Below the pieces are notes generated by a model. It saw nothing but the letters and a program-made list of their open reading frames with translations, was not told the origin of the DNA and did no database searches. Of a stretch of 64,000 nucleotides of DNA, positions 35,174 through 43,492 are shown piece after piece. The DNA comes from Azovibrio restrictus DSM 23866 (GTDB taxonomy: Bacteria; Pseudomonadota; Gammaproteobacteria; Burkholderiales; Rhodocyclaceae): NCBI RefSeq assembly GCF_000429665.1, contig NZ_AUCH01000017.1, positions 1-64,000 of the forward strand, in the 5' to 3' direction. Both the position numbers and the translations under genes were made by a program. Numbering within the stretch: position 1 is the first letter of the stretch; every line of letters starts with the position of its first letter.

Positions 35174-35235
35174 AGTCGTGAGCGCTGCCTTGGGGCCGGT
35201 TCAAGCCGTTCAGCACGCGGCGCTTTGAAGGTTGA

Positions 35236-35466
35236 TCAGCGCCCGGATGATGGCGCGGGGGCCCCGCTTTTACCTTTCTCCTCCCCGCCTGTCAGTTCCT
35301 CCCGATACTCCCTGCAAGCCTCGCGTAGCACGTGCAGGTGCTGCTGGTAGTTGCGGCAGCCCTTGCACAGGGCGAGGTGCATGCCGAGTTCGAGGCGTTC
35401 GGACAGGGCAAGCTCGCGGTCTTCGGCTTCCGACATGCGGCGGGTGGCGTCCTTGCAGCTCAACAT
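35236..35466 (-). CDS. zinc-finger anti-sigma factor (zf-HC2-like)
   Basis: A 76-residue protein starting MLSCKDATRRMSEAEDREL, the common start of small zinc anti-sigma factors. His30, Cys34 and Cys37 form the HxxxCxxC zinc motif (HLALCKGC). It has no membrane segment, so it is soluble. Its ATG overlaps the end of the sigma-factor gene by 7 bp, so the pair is translationally coupled. It should hold the sigma factor inactive until a signal, possibly metal or oxidative stress, releases it. It is the last gene of the doxX-sigma-antisigma unit. Confidence 0.85.
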   Translation of the reverse strand: MLSCKDATRRMSEAEDRELALSERLELGMHLALCKGCRNYQQHLHVLREACREYREELTGGEEKGKSGAPAPSSGR

Positions 35467-36083
35467 GGGCGTTCTCCGGCGAGGAACCAGCTTTTCTCCA
35501 GGCAGCCGCGCAGGGCGCTGCGGGCGCGGTGCAGGATGACGTGGCAGTTGCTGGTGCTGATGCCGGCGGCGGTGCACACCTCGCCGGTATCGAGTTCGAG
35601 GAATTCGCGCATCATGAAAACGCGCGCGGTGTTCTTGGGCAGGTGGGTCAGGCAGGCGTCGAAGACGGCCCAGAAGTGTTTGTCGCGCAGCGAGGCTTCC
35701 GGGTCGCCCCAGGCGGCCGGGCGGTGCGCCGGTTGCCAGTGGGCATTTTCCTTGAACAGGCTGTCGAAGGCCTGGTCCAGGCTGTCCTCGTCGTCGCCGA
35801 AGGCGGAGATCGGCGTCGTTCGTGACTGCTGGCGGATCAGGTCGACGATCTTGTGGCGCAGGATGCCGAAGACCCAGGTCTTCAGCGCCGAGCGGCCGGC
35901 GAACTCCTGGCCGCCGGTAAGGGCGGCGGTCAGCGCGTCCTGGACGGCGTCCTCGGCCAGCGCGGCATCGCGCAGCTGCAACTGGGCGAAGGCCAGCATG
36001 TCGCGGCGGACGTGTTCGACGAAGGCGTTATCGATGATGGCAGGCTCCCCGGTCGGCTGCGGATATGGGGCATGGTAGCTCAA
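35460..36083 (-). CDS. ECF-type RNA polymerase sigma factor
   Basis: A 207-residue sigma-70 family protein. Region 2 is VRRDMLAFAQLQLRDAALAEDAVQDALTAAL ... ALKTWVFGILRHKIVDLIRQQ (about 25-85). Region 4 is FDACLTHLPKNTARVFMMREFLELDTGEVCTAAGISTSNCHVILHRARSAL (about 140-190). There is no in-frame ATG at the expected place. A TTG at 36083 overlaps the doxX stop as TTGA and gives a normal N-terminus, so I chose it. Cotranscribed with doxX and the anti-sigma gene. A promoter motif shared with the RiPP precursor gene lies upstream of doxX, making this factor the likely regulator of both units. Confidence 0.85.
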   Translation of the reverse strand: MSYHAPYPQPTGEPAIIDNAFVEHVRRDMLAFAQLQLRDAALAEDAVQDALTAALTGGQEFAGRSALKTWVFGILRHKIVDLIRQQSRTTPISAFGDDEDSLDQAFDSLFKENAHWQPAHRPAAWGDPEASLRDKHFWAVFDACLTHLPKNTARVFMMREFLELDTGEVCTAAGISTSNCHVILHRARSALRGCLEKSWFLAGERPC

Positions 36084-36592
36084 GCGCCGCCCGCCGTCGT
36101 CCGGCGGCGCAGCCAATGGTCCACCGACAGCCGGCCGGGGCCCTGCAAGACCAGCGGCAGCAGCATGGCGAGGAAGATCGCAGGCAGCTTGTAGTTGCCG
36201 TGGCCGTCGTCGCTGATTGCGTAGCCCTGCAGCAGTTCGCCCAGCGTCTGCCAGCTTTCCGGCCAGTGCACGCTGAGGATGGCGACGACGGTGAGGACGA
36301 TCAGCGACAGCGAGAAGAAGCGCGTGGCCAGGCCGAGGACCAGCGCGATGCCGCCGATCAGCTCGAACCAGGTGGCCATCTGCCAGCTGATTTCGGGCGG
36401 CACGAGGTTGAACGGGAAGGGAAAACGGTCCTGGATATCGGCAAACCAGTTGTCGCCGAGGAATTTTTCGCGCCCGGCTTCGAAGTATTCCCAGCCGAGC
36501 ACGATGCGCAGCGCGAGCAGGCCGAGCCACAGGCCGATCAGGTCGAGGCCGGCGAGCAGGCGGTGGATGGGGGTGATCAGTGTCTTGTACAT
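36080..36592 (-). CDS. DoxX family membrane protein
   Basis: A 170-residue protein with four hydrophobic helices and the DoxX pattern: LLALRIVLGWEYFEAGREKFLG, then TWFELIGGIALVLGLATRFFSLSLIVLTVVAILSVHW. DoxX proteins are often found in MNIO/bufferin gene clusters, where their role in the membrane is not settled; a redox or maturation role has been suggested. First gene of a unit with the ECF sigma and anti-sigma genes. A promoter motif with TGTAAG and CGACCAA lies 26-55 bp upstream. Confidence 0.85.
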   Translation of the reverse strand: MYKTLITPIHRLLAGLDLIGLWLGLLALRIVLGWEYFEAGREKFLGDNWFADIQDRFPFPFNLVPPEISWQMATWFELIGGIALVLGLATRFFSLSLIVLTVVAILSVHWPESWQTLGELLQGYAISDDGHGNYKLPAIFLAMLLPLVLQGPGRLSVDHWLRRRTTAGGA

Positions 36593-36617
36593 GCGTCGAC
36601 TCCGGAAGGGTTTTCCT

Positions 36618-36650
36618 TTGGTCGGCGCCGGGGGCGAAAAACTTACAGCC
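36618..36650 (-). promoter_or_regulatory. ECF-sigma promoter motif upstream of doxX
   Basis: On the minus strand GGCTGTAAG (36642-36650) is followed by a 17-bp spacer and CGACCAA (36618-36624). The same boxes, the same spacer length and a shared CGCCCCC block inside the spacer occur upstream of the RiPP precursor gene at 43888-43920. Two matching promoters beside genes of one cluster that encodes its own ECF sigma factor argue for autoregulation. Confidence 0.75.
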
Positions 36651-36662
36651 GCCCCCGTTTTT

Positions 36663-37982
36663 TCATGAAATGCCGTAGCGGCGCAGGCGCTTGGCGATGG
36701 CCGTGTGCGAGGTGTTCAGGCGTTGGGCCAGGCGCCGGCTGGACGGGAATTCGCGGTACAGGCGCTGCAGCAGGTTCTTTTCGAAATCGGCGACGGCCGC
36801 TTCCAGGCTGGCGAAATCGCCGCTCTCGCCGGGCAGGGCCGGGGTCGCTTCCTGCGCCAGTTCGAGGTCGCCGGCCTTGATGACGTTGCCTTCGGTCATC
36901 GTCACCGCCCGGAAAATCACGTTCTGCAACTGGCGGACGTTGCCGATCCACGGGTTGGCCAGCATCGCCGCGCACGCCGCCTGGGCCAGCCGCATCGGCG
37001 GCCGCGCTGCCTGGGCGCAGGCGCGACCGAGGAAGAACTGGGCCAGCGGCAGGATGTCGCCGGGGCGTTCGCGCAGCGGCGGCACGTGCAGGTTGAGCAC
37101 GTTGAGACGGAACAGCAGGTCCTGGCGGAAGTGGCCGCTGGCGACCATGGCGTCGAGCGAGCGATGAGTGGCGCTGATGATGCGCACGTTCATGCGCAGC
37201 TCGTGGTCGCCGCCGACGCGGCGGAAGCTGCCGTCGTTGAGGAAGCGCAGCAGCTTGGCCTGCAGGTAGGGCGACATCTCGCCGATTTCGTCGAGGAAGA
37301 CGGTGCCGCCGTCGGCCAGTTCGAGCAGGCCGGGCTTGCCGCCGCGCAGCGCGCCGGTGAAGGCGCCGGCGGCGTAACCGAACAGTTCGCTTTCGGCCAG
37401 GCTTTCCGGCAGCGCCGCGCAGTTGAGCGCAAAGAAGGGCTGGCTGCGCCGGTTGCTGCCGGCGTGGCAGGCGTGGGCGAGCAGTTCCTTGCCGGTGCCG
37501 GTTTCGCCGGTGATCAGCAGCGGCGCATCGACGACCGCCATGCGCGCCGCGCGCTGCTTGAGCTGGAGGATTTCCGGCGAGCTGCCGAGGATCGCGTCGA
37601 AGCCGCCGGCGTCGTAGTTCTGCAGGGCGCTCATCCGTTCGCCCATGCGGCTCGGCGCATGCAGGGTGAGCACGGCGCCGGCGACGTGGCCGCCGCTCTC
37701 GTGCAGCGGCGTGGTTTCCAGCATGTAGGGCTCGCGGTTGATGACGATTTCGCAGACCGGCAGGTGATAGCCGCCGTCGATCAGGGCCTTGAGCAGTTCC
37801 GGGTTGCCGATCAGGTCCTGGATCGGGCTGCCGATCAGGCTGGCTTCGTCGATGCCGCAGGCGATGCTGGCCGCGTTGTTGGCGAGGGCGATGCGGCCGC
37901 CTGCATCGATGGCGAAGATCGGGTCGGGTTGCGAGGCGAGCAGGGTGTCGAGGTAGAGGCGGCGCTGCGCCCCCGGCAGCAT
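36663..37982 (-). CDS. TyrR-like sigma-54-dependent regulator, N-terminally truncated
   Basis: About 439 residues from the first usable ATG (37982). A PAS domain (LYLDTLLASQPDPIFAIDAGGRIALANNAA) precedes an AAA+ module with Walker A GETGTGKE, the sigma-54 contact loop GAFTGA and Walker B GGTVFLDEIGEM. The TyrR-type HTH SRRLAQRLNTSHTAIAKRLRRYGIS ends the protein. TyrR proteins start with an ACT domain of about 70 residues. Here only its last residues (AGVRSVEPLGMLPG) remain in frame upstream, and the sequence then becomes antisense to dadA at about 38010. It probably controlled the divergent D-alanine genes. The remaining protein could still fold but has lost its amino-acid sensor. Confidence 0.75.
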   Translation of the reverse strand: MLPGAQRRLYLDTLLASQPDPIFAIDAGGRIALANNAASIACGIDEASLIGSPIQDLIGNPELLKALIDGGYHLPVCEIVINREPYMLETTPLHESGGHVAGAVLTLHAPSRMGERMSALQNYDAGGFDAILGSSPEILQLKQRAARMAVVDAPLLITGETGTGKELLAHACHAGSNRRSQPFFALNCAALPESLAESELFGYAAGAFTGALRGGKPGLLELADGGTVFLDEIGEMSPYLQAKLLRFLNDGSFRRVGGDHELRMNVRIISATHRSLDAMVASGHFRQDLLFRLNVLNLHVPPLRERPGDILPLAQFFLGRACAQAARPPMRLAQAACAAMLANPWIGNVRQLQNVIFRAVTMTEGNVIKAGDLELAQEATPALPGESGDFASLEAAVADFEKNLLQRLYREFPSSRRLAQRLNTSHTAIAKRLRRYGIS

Positions 37983-38003
37983 GCCCAGCGGCTCGACGCT
38001 GCG

Positions 38004-39131
38004 GACGCCGGCGAAGTCTCGCCCGGCTACTCGGCGCCCTGGGCCGGCCCCGGCGTGCCGCTGAAGGCGATCAAGTGGCTGTTGATGCACCACAGCCCGC
38101 TGGTGATCAAGCCCATGCTCGACCCGGCGATGTGGCGCTGGGGGCTGGCCATGCTGCGCAACTGCACGGAAGCGGCCTACCAGGTGAACAAGAGCCGCAT
38201 GGTGCGCGTCGCCGAATACAGCCGCGACTGCCTCAAGCAACTGCGTGCCGAAACCGGCATCGCCTACGACGAGCGCAGCCAGGGCACGCTGCAGTTGTTC
38301 CGCACCCAGAAGCAGCTCGACGGCATCGACAAGGATGTCGCCATCCTCAAGGCCTTCGGCGTTCCCTTCCAGGTGCTCGACCGCGCCGGCTATCTCGAAT
38401 ACGAGCCGGCGCTGGCGCCGGTCAAGGACAAGTTCGTCGGCGCCCTGCGCCTGCCCGGCGACGAAACCGGCGACTGCTTCAAGTTCACCCAGAACCTGGC
38501 CAAAATGGCCGAGGCGCTCGGCGTCAATTTCCGCTTCGGCTGCAGCATCACCGGCATCGAGCACGACGGCCGGCAGATCACCGCCATCCATACCGACCAG
38601 GGCAAGGTGCAGGCCGACCACTACGTGCTCGCCCTGGGCAGCTACTCGACGCAGATGCTGAAGCCGCTGGGCATCGACATTCCGGTCTATCCGGTCAAGG
38701 GCTTCTCGATCACGGTGCCGATCACCAACCCGGAGATGGCGCCCGAATCGACGATCATGGACGAGACGCACAAGGTCGCCGTCACCCGCCTCGGCGACCG
38801 CATCCGCGTCGGCGGCACGGCCCAGCTCTCGGGCTTCGACCTGAATCTGGACGAAGGGCGGCGCAAGACGCTGGAGTTCGTCGTCAGCGATCTCTTCCCG
38901 CAGGGCGGCGACGTTGCCCGCGCCGAATTCTGGACCGGCCTGCGGCCGATGACGCCGGACGGCACGCCGATCATCGGCAAGACCCGCTACCCCAACCTGA
39001 CCCTGAGCACCGGCCACGGCACGCTCGGCTGGACGATGGCGACCGGCACCGGTCGCGTCGTCGCCGACCTGCTTTCCGGCAAGACCCCCGACATCGACGT
39101 GGACGACCTCGGCGTCGCCCGCTACGCCTGA
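38004..39131 (+). pseudogene. dadA: D-amino-acid dehydrogenase, 5'-truncated
   Basis: The frame begins inside the conserved NAGEVSPGYSAPWAGPGVP block and runs 375 residues to the natural C-terminus (TPIIGKTRYPNLTLSTGHGTLGWTMATGTGR, the FAD-binding end). Intact DadA has about 60 more N-terminal residues with the GxGxxG FAD motif. These are absent and replaced by the tyrR-like gene on the other strand. Without them the enzyme should not bind FAD and is probably dead. DadA normally oxidises D-alanine to pyruvate at the membrane. It is followed by agcS and alr on the same strand, as in D/L-alanine utilisation operons. Confidence 0.8.
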
Positions 39132-39161
39132 TTTCCCAACCCTGACAGAGAAAGAAAAAAC

Positions 39162-40550
39162 ATGGAGACAATGACCGGATTCATCACCGCCATCAACGAC
39201 CTAGTCTGGGGACCGCCGATGCTGGTTGCCATTCTCGGCACCGGCCTCTACCTGCAGCTGCGCCTGAAGTTCATGCCGATCACCAAGATCGTTGCCGGCT
39301 TCGCCATGGTCTGGCGCGGGCGCAAGGCAGTACCCGACGCGCCCGGCGAGATCACCCCGTACGCGGCGCTGATGACGGCGCTGGCGGCTACCGTCGGTAC
39401 CGGCAACATCGCCGGCGTGGCGACGGCGATTGCCGTCGGCGGACCGGGGGCGATGTTCTGGATGTGGATGACGGCGCTGGTCGGGATGGCCACCAAGTAC
39501 GCCGAAGTCGTGCTCGCCGTGCATTACCGCGAGACCGACGACCGCGGCGAGCAGATCGGCGGGCCGATGTACGCGATCAAGAACGGCCTCGGCCGGCACT
39601 GGCGCTGGCTCGGTACCGCGTTTGCCATCTTCGGCGGGCTGGCCGGCTTCGGCATCGGCAACATGGTCCAGTCGAACAGCATCGCCGGCGCGCTCGACAG
39701 TGCTTTCGGCGTCAATCCCTGGGTTTCCGGCGTGATCATGGCGGCCTGTACCGGTTTCGTCCTGCTCGGCGGCGTCAAGCGCATCGGCGCCGTGGCGGAG
39801 AAGCTGGTGCCCTTCATGTGCGTTGGCTACATCGTCGCCTCGCTGATCGTGCTCGGCATCTACGCCGAACAGATTCCGGCTGCGCTGGTGCTGATCGTCG
39901 ACAGCGCCTTCAACCCGGTGGCCGCCACCGGCGGCTTTGCCGGCGCGGCGGTGATGATGGCGATCCGCTACGGCGTCGCCCGCGGCATCTTCTCCAACGA
40001 AGCCGGTCTCGGCACCGCCGGCATCGCCCAGGCGGCGGGGCAGACGAAGAACCCGGTCGAATCCGGGCTGATCGGCATGATGGGCACCTTCATCGACACC
40101 ATCATCGTGTGCACGATGACCGGGCTGGTGTTGATCGTCACCGGCGTCTGGAACAGCGGCCTGAAGGGCGCGGCGCTCAGCGCCGCCGGTTTCGACGCGG
40201 CTTTCCAGGGCTTCGGCGGGCAGTTCCTGGCCCTTGCCATCACCGTCTTTGCCTTCACCACCATCCTCGGCTGGGCCTACTACGGTGAGAAATGCTGGGA
40301 ATACCTGGTCGGCACCGCGGTCGAAGTGCCTTACCGCGTGTTGTGGACGGTCTTCGTCCTGGTCGGCGCGGTTACCCAGCTCGATTTCGTGTGGCTGGTC
40401 GCCGACACCCTGAACGCCTTCATGGCGCTGCCCAACCTGGTGTCGCTGCTGCTGCTGGCGCCGGTCGTCGTCCGCCTGAGCCAGGAATACTGGGCGAAGC
40501 AGGAGCGCGCCCGGCAGGCGGCGCTGGCCGCGGCGCGGAGCAAGGCATGA
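39162..40550 (+). CDS. agcS: alanine/glycine:cation symporter (AGCS family)
   Basis: A 462-residue inner-membrane transporter with about eleven hydrophobic segments. AGCS signatures: GPPMLVAILGTGLYLQLRLKFMPI near the N-terminus, AALMTALAATVGTGNIAGVATAIAVGGPGAMFWMWMTALVGMATKYAEVVLAVHYRE, and GVARGIFSNEAGLGTAGIAQAA. It imports alanine or glycine with Na+ or H+. It starts 30 bp after dadA and its stop overlaps alr by 4 bp. The three form an alanine uptake and catabolism operon whose promoter side has been removed by the 38.01-kb junction. Confidence 0.92.
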   Translation: METMTGFITAINDLVWGPPMLVAILGTGLYLQLRLKFMPITKIVAGFAMVWRGRKAVPDAPGEITPYAALMTALAATVGTGNIAGVATAIAVGGPGAMFWMWMTALVGMATKYAEVVLAVHYRETDDRGEQIGGPMYAIKNGLGRHWRWLGTAFAIFGGLAGFGIGNMVQSNSIAGALDSAFGVNPWVSGVIMAACTGFVLLGGVKRIGAVAEKLVPFMCVGYIVASLIVLGIYAEQIPAALVLIVDSAFNPVAATGGFAGAAVMMAIRYGVARGIFSNEAGLGTAGIAQAAGQTKNPVESGLIGMMGTFIDTIIVCTMTGLVLIVTGVWNSGLKGAALSAAGFDAAFQGFGGQFLALAITVFAFTTILGWAYYGEKCWEYLVGTAVEVPYRVLWTVFVLVGAVTQLDFVWLVADTLNAFMALPNLVSLLLLAPVVVRLSQEYWAKQERARQAALAAARSKA

Positions 40551-41665
40551 GCGGCGACGCTTTTGCCGCCTACGGCGCCCGCCTGAGCATCGACCTTGAC
40601 GCCCTCTGCGACAACTGGCGCAGCCTGCGCGGCCGCCTGGCCAGCGGCGACTGCGGCGCCGTGGTCAAGGCCGACGCCTACGGCCTGGGCGCGGCGCAGG
40701 TGGCGCCGGCGCTGTACCGCGCCGGTTGCCGCCAGTTCTTCGTCGCGCATCTCAACGAGGGCATTGCGCTGCGCCCGCTGCTGCCGGCCGACGCGACGCT
40801 GTCGGTGCTGCACGGCGCGCATCCCGGCAGCGAGGCCGAGTTTGTCCGCCACGGCCTGCAGCCGGTGCTCAACAGCCTGCCCCAGGTCGCCGCCTGGCGG
40901 GCGCTGGCCGGCCGGCTCGGCCGGCCGCTGGCGGCGATCCTCCAGATCGACACCGGGATGGCCCGGCTCGGCCTGGATGCCGCCGAGTTCGCGCAACTGC
41001 TGGCCAGCGCCGACGGTCTGGCCGGCATCGAACTGCGCTACCTGATGAGCCACCTGGTCAGCGCCGAAGACCCGGCGGCGCCGATCAACCGCCGCCAGCT
41101 CGCCGATTTCCGGGCAGCGCTGGAGCGCCTGCCCGGGGTCAGGGCCAGCCTGGCCAATTCGTCGGGGATCTTTCTCGGCGCCGACTACCATTTCGACCTC
41201 GTTCGCCCCGGCGCCGCGCTCTACGGCGTGGCGCCGGTGGCCGGCCAGCCCAACCCGCTGCGTCCGGTGGTCCGCCTGCAGGGCAAGGTGCTGCAGACGC
41301 GGCGCATCGCCGCCGGCACGGCGGTCGCTTACTCGCACACCTGGACGGCGGGCCGCGACTCGCGCCTGGCGACGCTGGCGGTCGGCTATGCCGACGGCTA
41401 CCTGCGCAGCCTGAGCAATCGCGGCGTTGCCCGTTGCGATGGCGTGGCGCTGCCGCTGGTCGGCAACATCTCGATGGATACGCTGATCGTCGATATCACC
41501 GACCTGCCCGAAGGCCGGCTCGGCGAAGGCGATTACGTCGACCTGGCCGACCCGGTCAACGGCGTCGACGCCATCGCCGGCCGGGCCGGCACCATCGGCT
41601 ACGAAATCCTGACCAGCCTGGGCCGCCGCTACGCGCGCAGCTATCTAGCAGCCTGTCGGACTTGA
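40547..41665 (+). CDS. alr: alanine racemase
   Basis: A 372-residue PLP enzyme interconverting L- and D-alanine. The PLP lysine motif VVKADAYGLGA is at about 33-43, and the catalytic tyrosine region TAVAYSHTW near 265. The C-terminal GNISMDTLIVDITD is typical. In a dad operon it would serve L-alanine catabolism (DadX role); it can also supply D-Ala for peptidoglycan. Its ATG overlaps the agcS stop. The last six residues and the TGA come from the end of a MITE-like element (41646-41811), so the original C-terminus has been slightly altered, probably without harm. Confidence 0.93.
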   Translation: MSGDAFAAYGARLSIDLDALCDNWRSLRGRLASGDCGAVVKADAYGLGAAQVAPALYRAGCRQFFVAHLNEGIALRPLLPADATLSVLHGAHPGSEAEFVRHGLQPVLNSLPQVAAWRALAGRLGRPLAAILQIDTGMARLGLDAAEFAQLLASADGLAGIELRYLMSHLVSAEDPAAPINRRQLADFRAALERLPGVRASLANSSGIFLGADYHFDLVRPGAALYGVAPVAGQPNPLRPVVRLQGKVLQTRRIAAGTAVAYSHTWTAGRDSRLATLAVGYADGYLRSLSNRGVARCDGVALPLVGNISMDTLIVDITDLPEGRLGEGDYVDLADPVNGVDAIAGRAGTIGYEILTSLGRRYARSYLAACRT

Positions 41666-41811
41666 CCAAGTCGGCTGCAAAAAGTGGGAAGACGGTTCAT
41701 TTTCCCCCGTGTTTCTGCGCGAATAGAACGACTATTCGCTTGAAACCCGTGAAAAACTGCCCTCGTCTCCCACTTTTTTCGCTGCGACCCATCAAGTCCG
41801 ACAGGCTGCTA
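41646..41811. mobile_element. MITE-like 166-bp palindromic element with TA ends
   Basis: A perfect 20-bp inverted repeat, 41646-41665 against 41792-41811 (tagcagcctgtcggac...), bounds the element. The interior is also an imperfect palindrome: aaaaagtgggaagacg pairs with cgtctcccactttttt, ttttc..cccgtgtttc with gaaacccgtgaaaa, and cgaatag/ctattcg is the apex. TA at both tips would be a target duplication of IS630/mariner-type transposition. It has no coding capacity. It supplies the stop codons of alr (left tip) and of the DUF2063 gene (right tip). Confidence 0.75.
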
Positions 41812-42537
41812 GGCGCTGCCGAGGACGACGCCCTGGCGGCCTAGTTCGGCCAGCAGTTCGACGCCGAAATCGACCAGCTGGTCGGGGTCGGCGTACTGCA
41901 GTTCGGTGGCCAGCCGGCGGCAGGCCGCCTCGCCGCTGTGCGGGGTTTCCGCCAGCAGCGCGAGCAGGCGGGCGGTGACCGGGTTGGTCTCGCTGAAGCG
42001 GACGACGTCGTCGGCATCGCGGTAGACCAGCAACTGCGTTGCCTGCGCCTTGCGCGGTCGCCAGTCGGGGCCGATGCGGTGCACCGGCCAGGCGTAGGTG
42101 AGGTTGAACAGCACCGGGTTGAGGACGACCGTGCCGTGGCGCAGGTCGCCGGCCGGATCGTGCGGCGGGATAGGCGCGTCGGCGATGTCGGTGGCCAGCT
42201 CGACCCACTCGTAATGCGCCAGCTCGGGTAGCCAGCGCGGCAGGCGCAGGCCGGGCGTGTCGGCCAAAAAACGCATGAACTCGCGCGGGATTTCGCGGAA
42301 CCAGGGTGTGCGCAGCGGCCAGTCACGGCGGAAGCGGCGCCCCAGGCGTTGCCAGCGCGCCTCGCCGAGGATGGCGCGGCAGACCGGGAAGGCGCTGTCG
42401 ACAAAGCCCTGCAGGTTGTTGCCGACCAGTTCCTGATACACGCCCATGCCGCGCGCCGGCACGCCGGCCGGGCGGGGGGCGCGGTGCGGGTCGCGCAGGT
42501 GGCGGGCGAAGGCTTGCTGGAAGTTCTGGAATTCCAT
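41809..42537 (-). CDS. bufC: DUF2063 protein, partner of the MNIO RiPP maturase (BufC/HvfC-like)
   Basis: A 242-residue protein. The N-terminal DUF2063 part is FQQAFARHLRDP...GVYQELVGNNLQGFVDSAFPVCRAILGEARWQRLGRRF with the YxxxxxxN...L..FP.... pattern. A winged-helix-like C-terminal part follows (VTARLLALLAETPHSGEAACRRLA). These proteins bring the precursor to the MNIO enzyme. It starts 2 bp after the maturase stop. Its stop TAG is provided by the tip of the MITE-like element. The last residues VVLGSA may therefore differ from the ancestral end. Codon style is that of the acquired segment. Confidence 0.85.
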   Translation of the reverse strand: MEFQNFQQAFARHLRDPHRAPRPAGVPARGMGVYQELVGNNLQGFVDSAFPVCRAILGEARWQRLGRRFRRDWPLRTPWFREIPREFMRFLADTPGLRLPRWLPELAHYEWVELATDIADAPIPPHDPAGDLRHGTVVLNPVLFNLTYAWPVHRIGPDWRPRKAQATQLLVYRDADDVVRFSETNPVTARLLALLAETPHSGEAACRRLATELQYADPDQLVDFGVELLAELGRQGVVLGSA

Positions 42538-42539
42538 GT

Positions 42540-43439
42540 TCAGGCCGCCTTGCGCTGCTTGGCCGCGGCCTGCAGCCCGGCGATGGTTTCGACCTCAGCG
42601 GTCAACGCCGCCAGATCGGGGAAATTGAAGTCGCGTTCGAGGCAGGTCGGCACCTCGCCGCCGATGCGCGCGTAGGCATCGGCGAGCAGCGCCCACACCG
42701 GGTCGATCACCGGCGCGCCGTGGGTGTCGATGATCAGCCCGTCCGGCTCGACGTAGTGGCCGGCAACATGGACGTAGCAGGTGCGTGCCAGCGGCAGCGC
42801 GGCGAGGAATTCGTGCGCGTCGAAGCCGAAGTTGCGGCTGTTGACGTAGATGTTGTTCACGTCGAGGTGGAGCAGGCAGTCGGCGGCGTCGACCACGGCG
42901 CTAATGAACTCGGCGGCGTTCATTTCGGCGCCGGGCGGTTCGACGTAGGTCGAGGCGTTCTCGATGCCGATCTGCCGGCCGAGGATGTCCTGCGCGCGCA
43001 AGATGCGTTCGGCGGTCCAGCGCACCGCCGCCTCGGTCTGCGGGATCGGCAGCAGGTCGTAGAGCTGGCGGTCGTCGGCGCACCAGGAGAGGTGTTCGGT
43101 GTACAGCGTCATCCCGTGTTCACGCATGAAATCGCGGATGCGGTAAAGCAGCGCCTCGTCGAGCGGCCCGCTGCCGCCCAGCGACAGCGACAGGCCGTGG
43201 CAGACGAAGGGGTAGCGTTCGCTGAATTCGCGCAGTTGGCGCGCCGAACGGCCGCCCATGCCGGCCCAGTTCTCGGGCGCCAGTTCGAAGAAATCGATCG
43301 CCGCCGGCACGCCGCCCTGCAGCGGGGCGATCAGTTCGCGCCGGAAACCGAGGCCGGCGCCGTGCGGCGGGCCAGCCTCGGCGCGTTGCGGCCTGGCGGA
43401 AGCAGGGGCTGGCGGGTGGGGGAGCAGGGATGGGGGCAT
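42540..43439 (-). CDS. bufB: MNIO (DUF692) RiPP maturase, BufB/HvfB-like
   Basis: A 299-residue multinuclear non-haem iron oxidase with a TIM-barrel layout. Probable metal ligands sit in conserved blocks: CHGLSLSLGG (His81), YTEHLSW (Glu115/His116), IGIENAS (Glu160), LLHLDVNNIYVN (Asp193, Asn195), VHVAGH (His224, His228), DTHGAPV (Asp238, His240) and LERDFNFP (Glu269, Asp270). Members oxidise precursor cysteines to copper-binding heterocycles. AAGGAA precedes the ATG. It lies between the Cys-repeat precursor and the DUF2063 partner. I chose MPPSLLPHPP; the longer frame would overlap the precursor. Confidence 0.92.
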   Translation of the reverse strand: MPPSLLPHPPAPASARPQRAEAGPPHGAGLGFRRELIAPLQGGVPAAIDFFELAPENWAGMGGRSARQLREFSERYPFVCHGLSLSLGGSGPLDEALLYRIRDFMREHGMTLYTEHLSWCADDRQLYDLLPIPQTEAAVRWTAERILRAQDILGRQIGIENASTYVEPPGAEMNAAEFISAVVDAADCLLHLDVNNIYVNSRNFGFDAHEFLAALPLARTCYVHVAGHYVEPDGLIIDTHGAPVIDPVWALLADAYARIGGEVPTCLERDFNFPDLAALTAEVETIAGLQAAAKQRKAA

Positions 43440-43492
43440 GGGCGTTCCTTGATGTGGGCCGGCGGCAGTCGCCGGCCCCGGGGAGGAGGGGC

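Noticed and set aside
36705..38003. Plus-strand open frame joined to dadA, suggesting an intact fusion protein
   Set aside because: The upstream part is the exact complement of a conserved TyrR-like AAA+ and HTH protein and has shadow-like composition. DadA homology starts only at about 38004.
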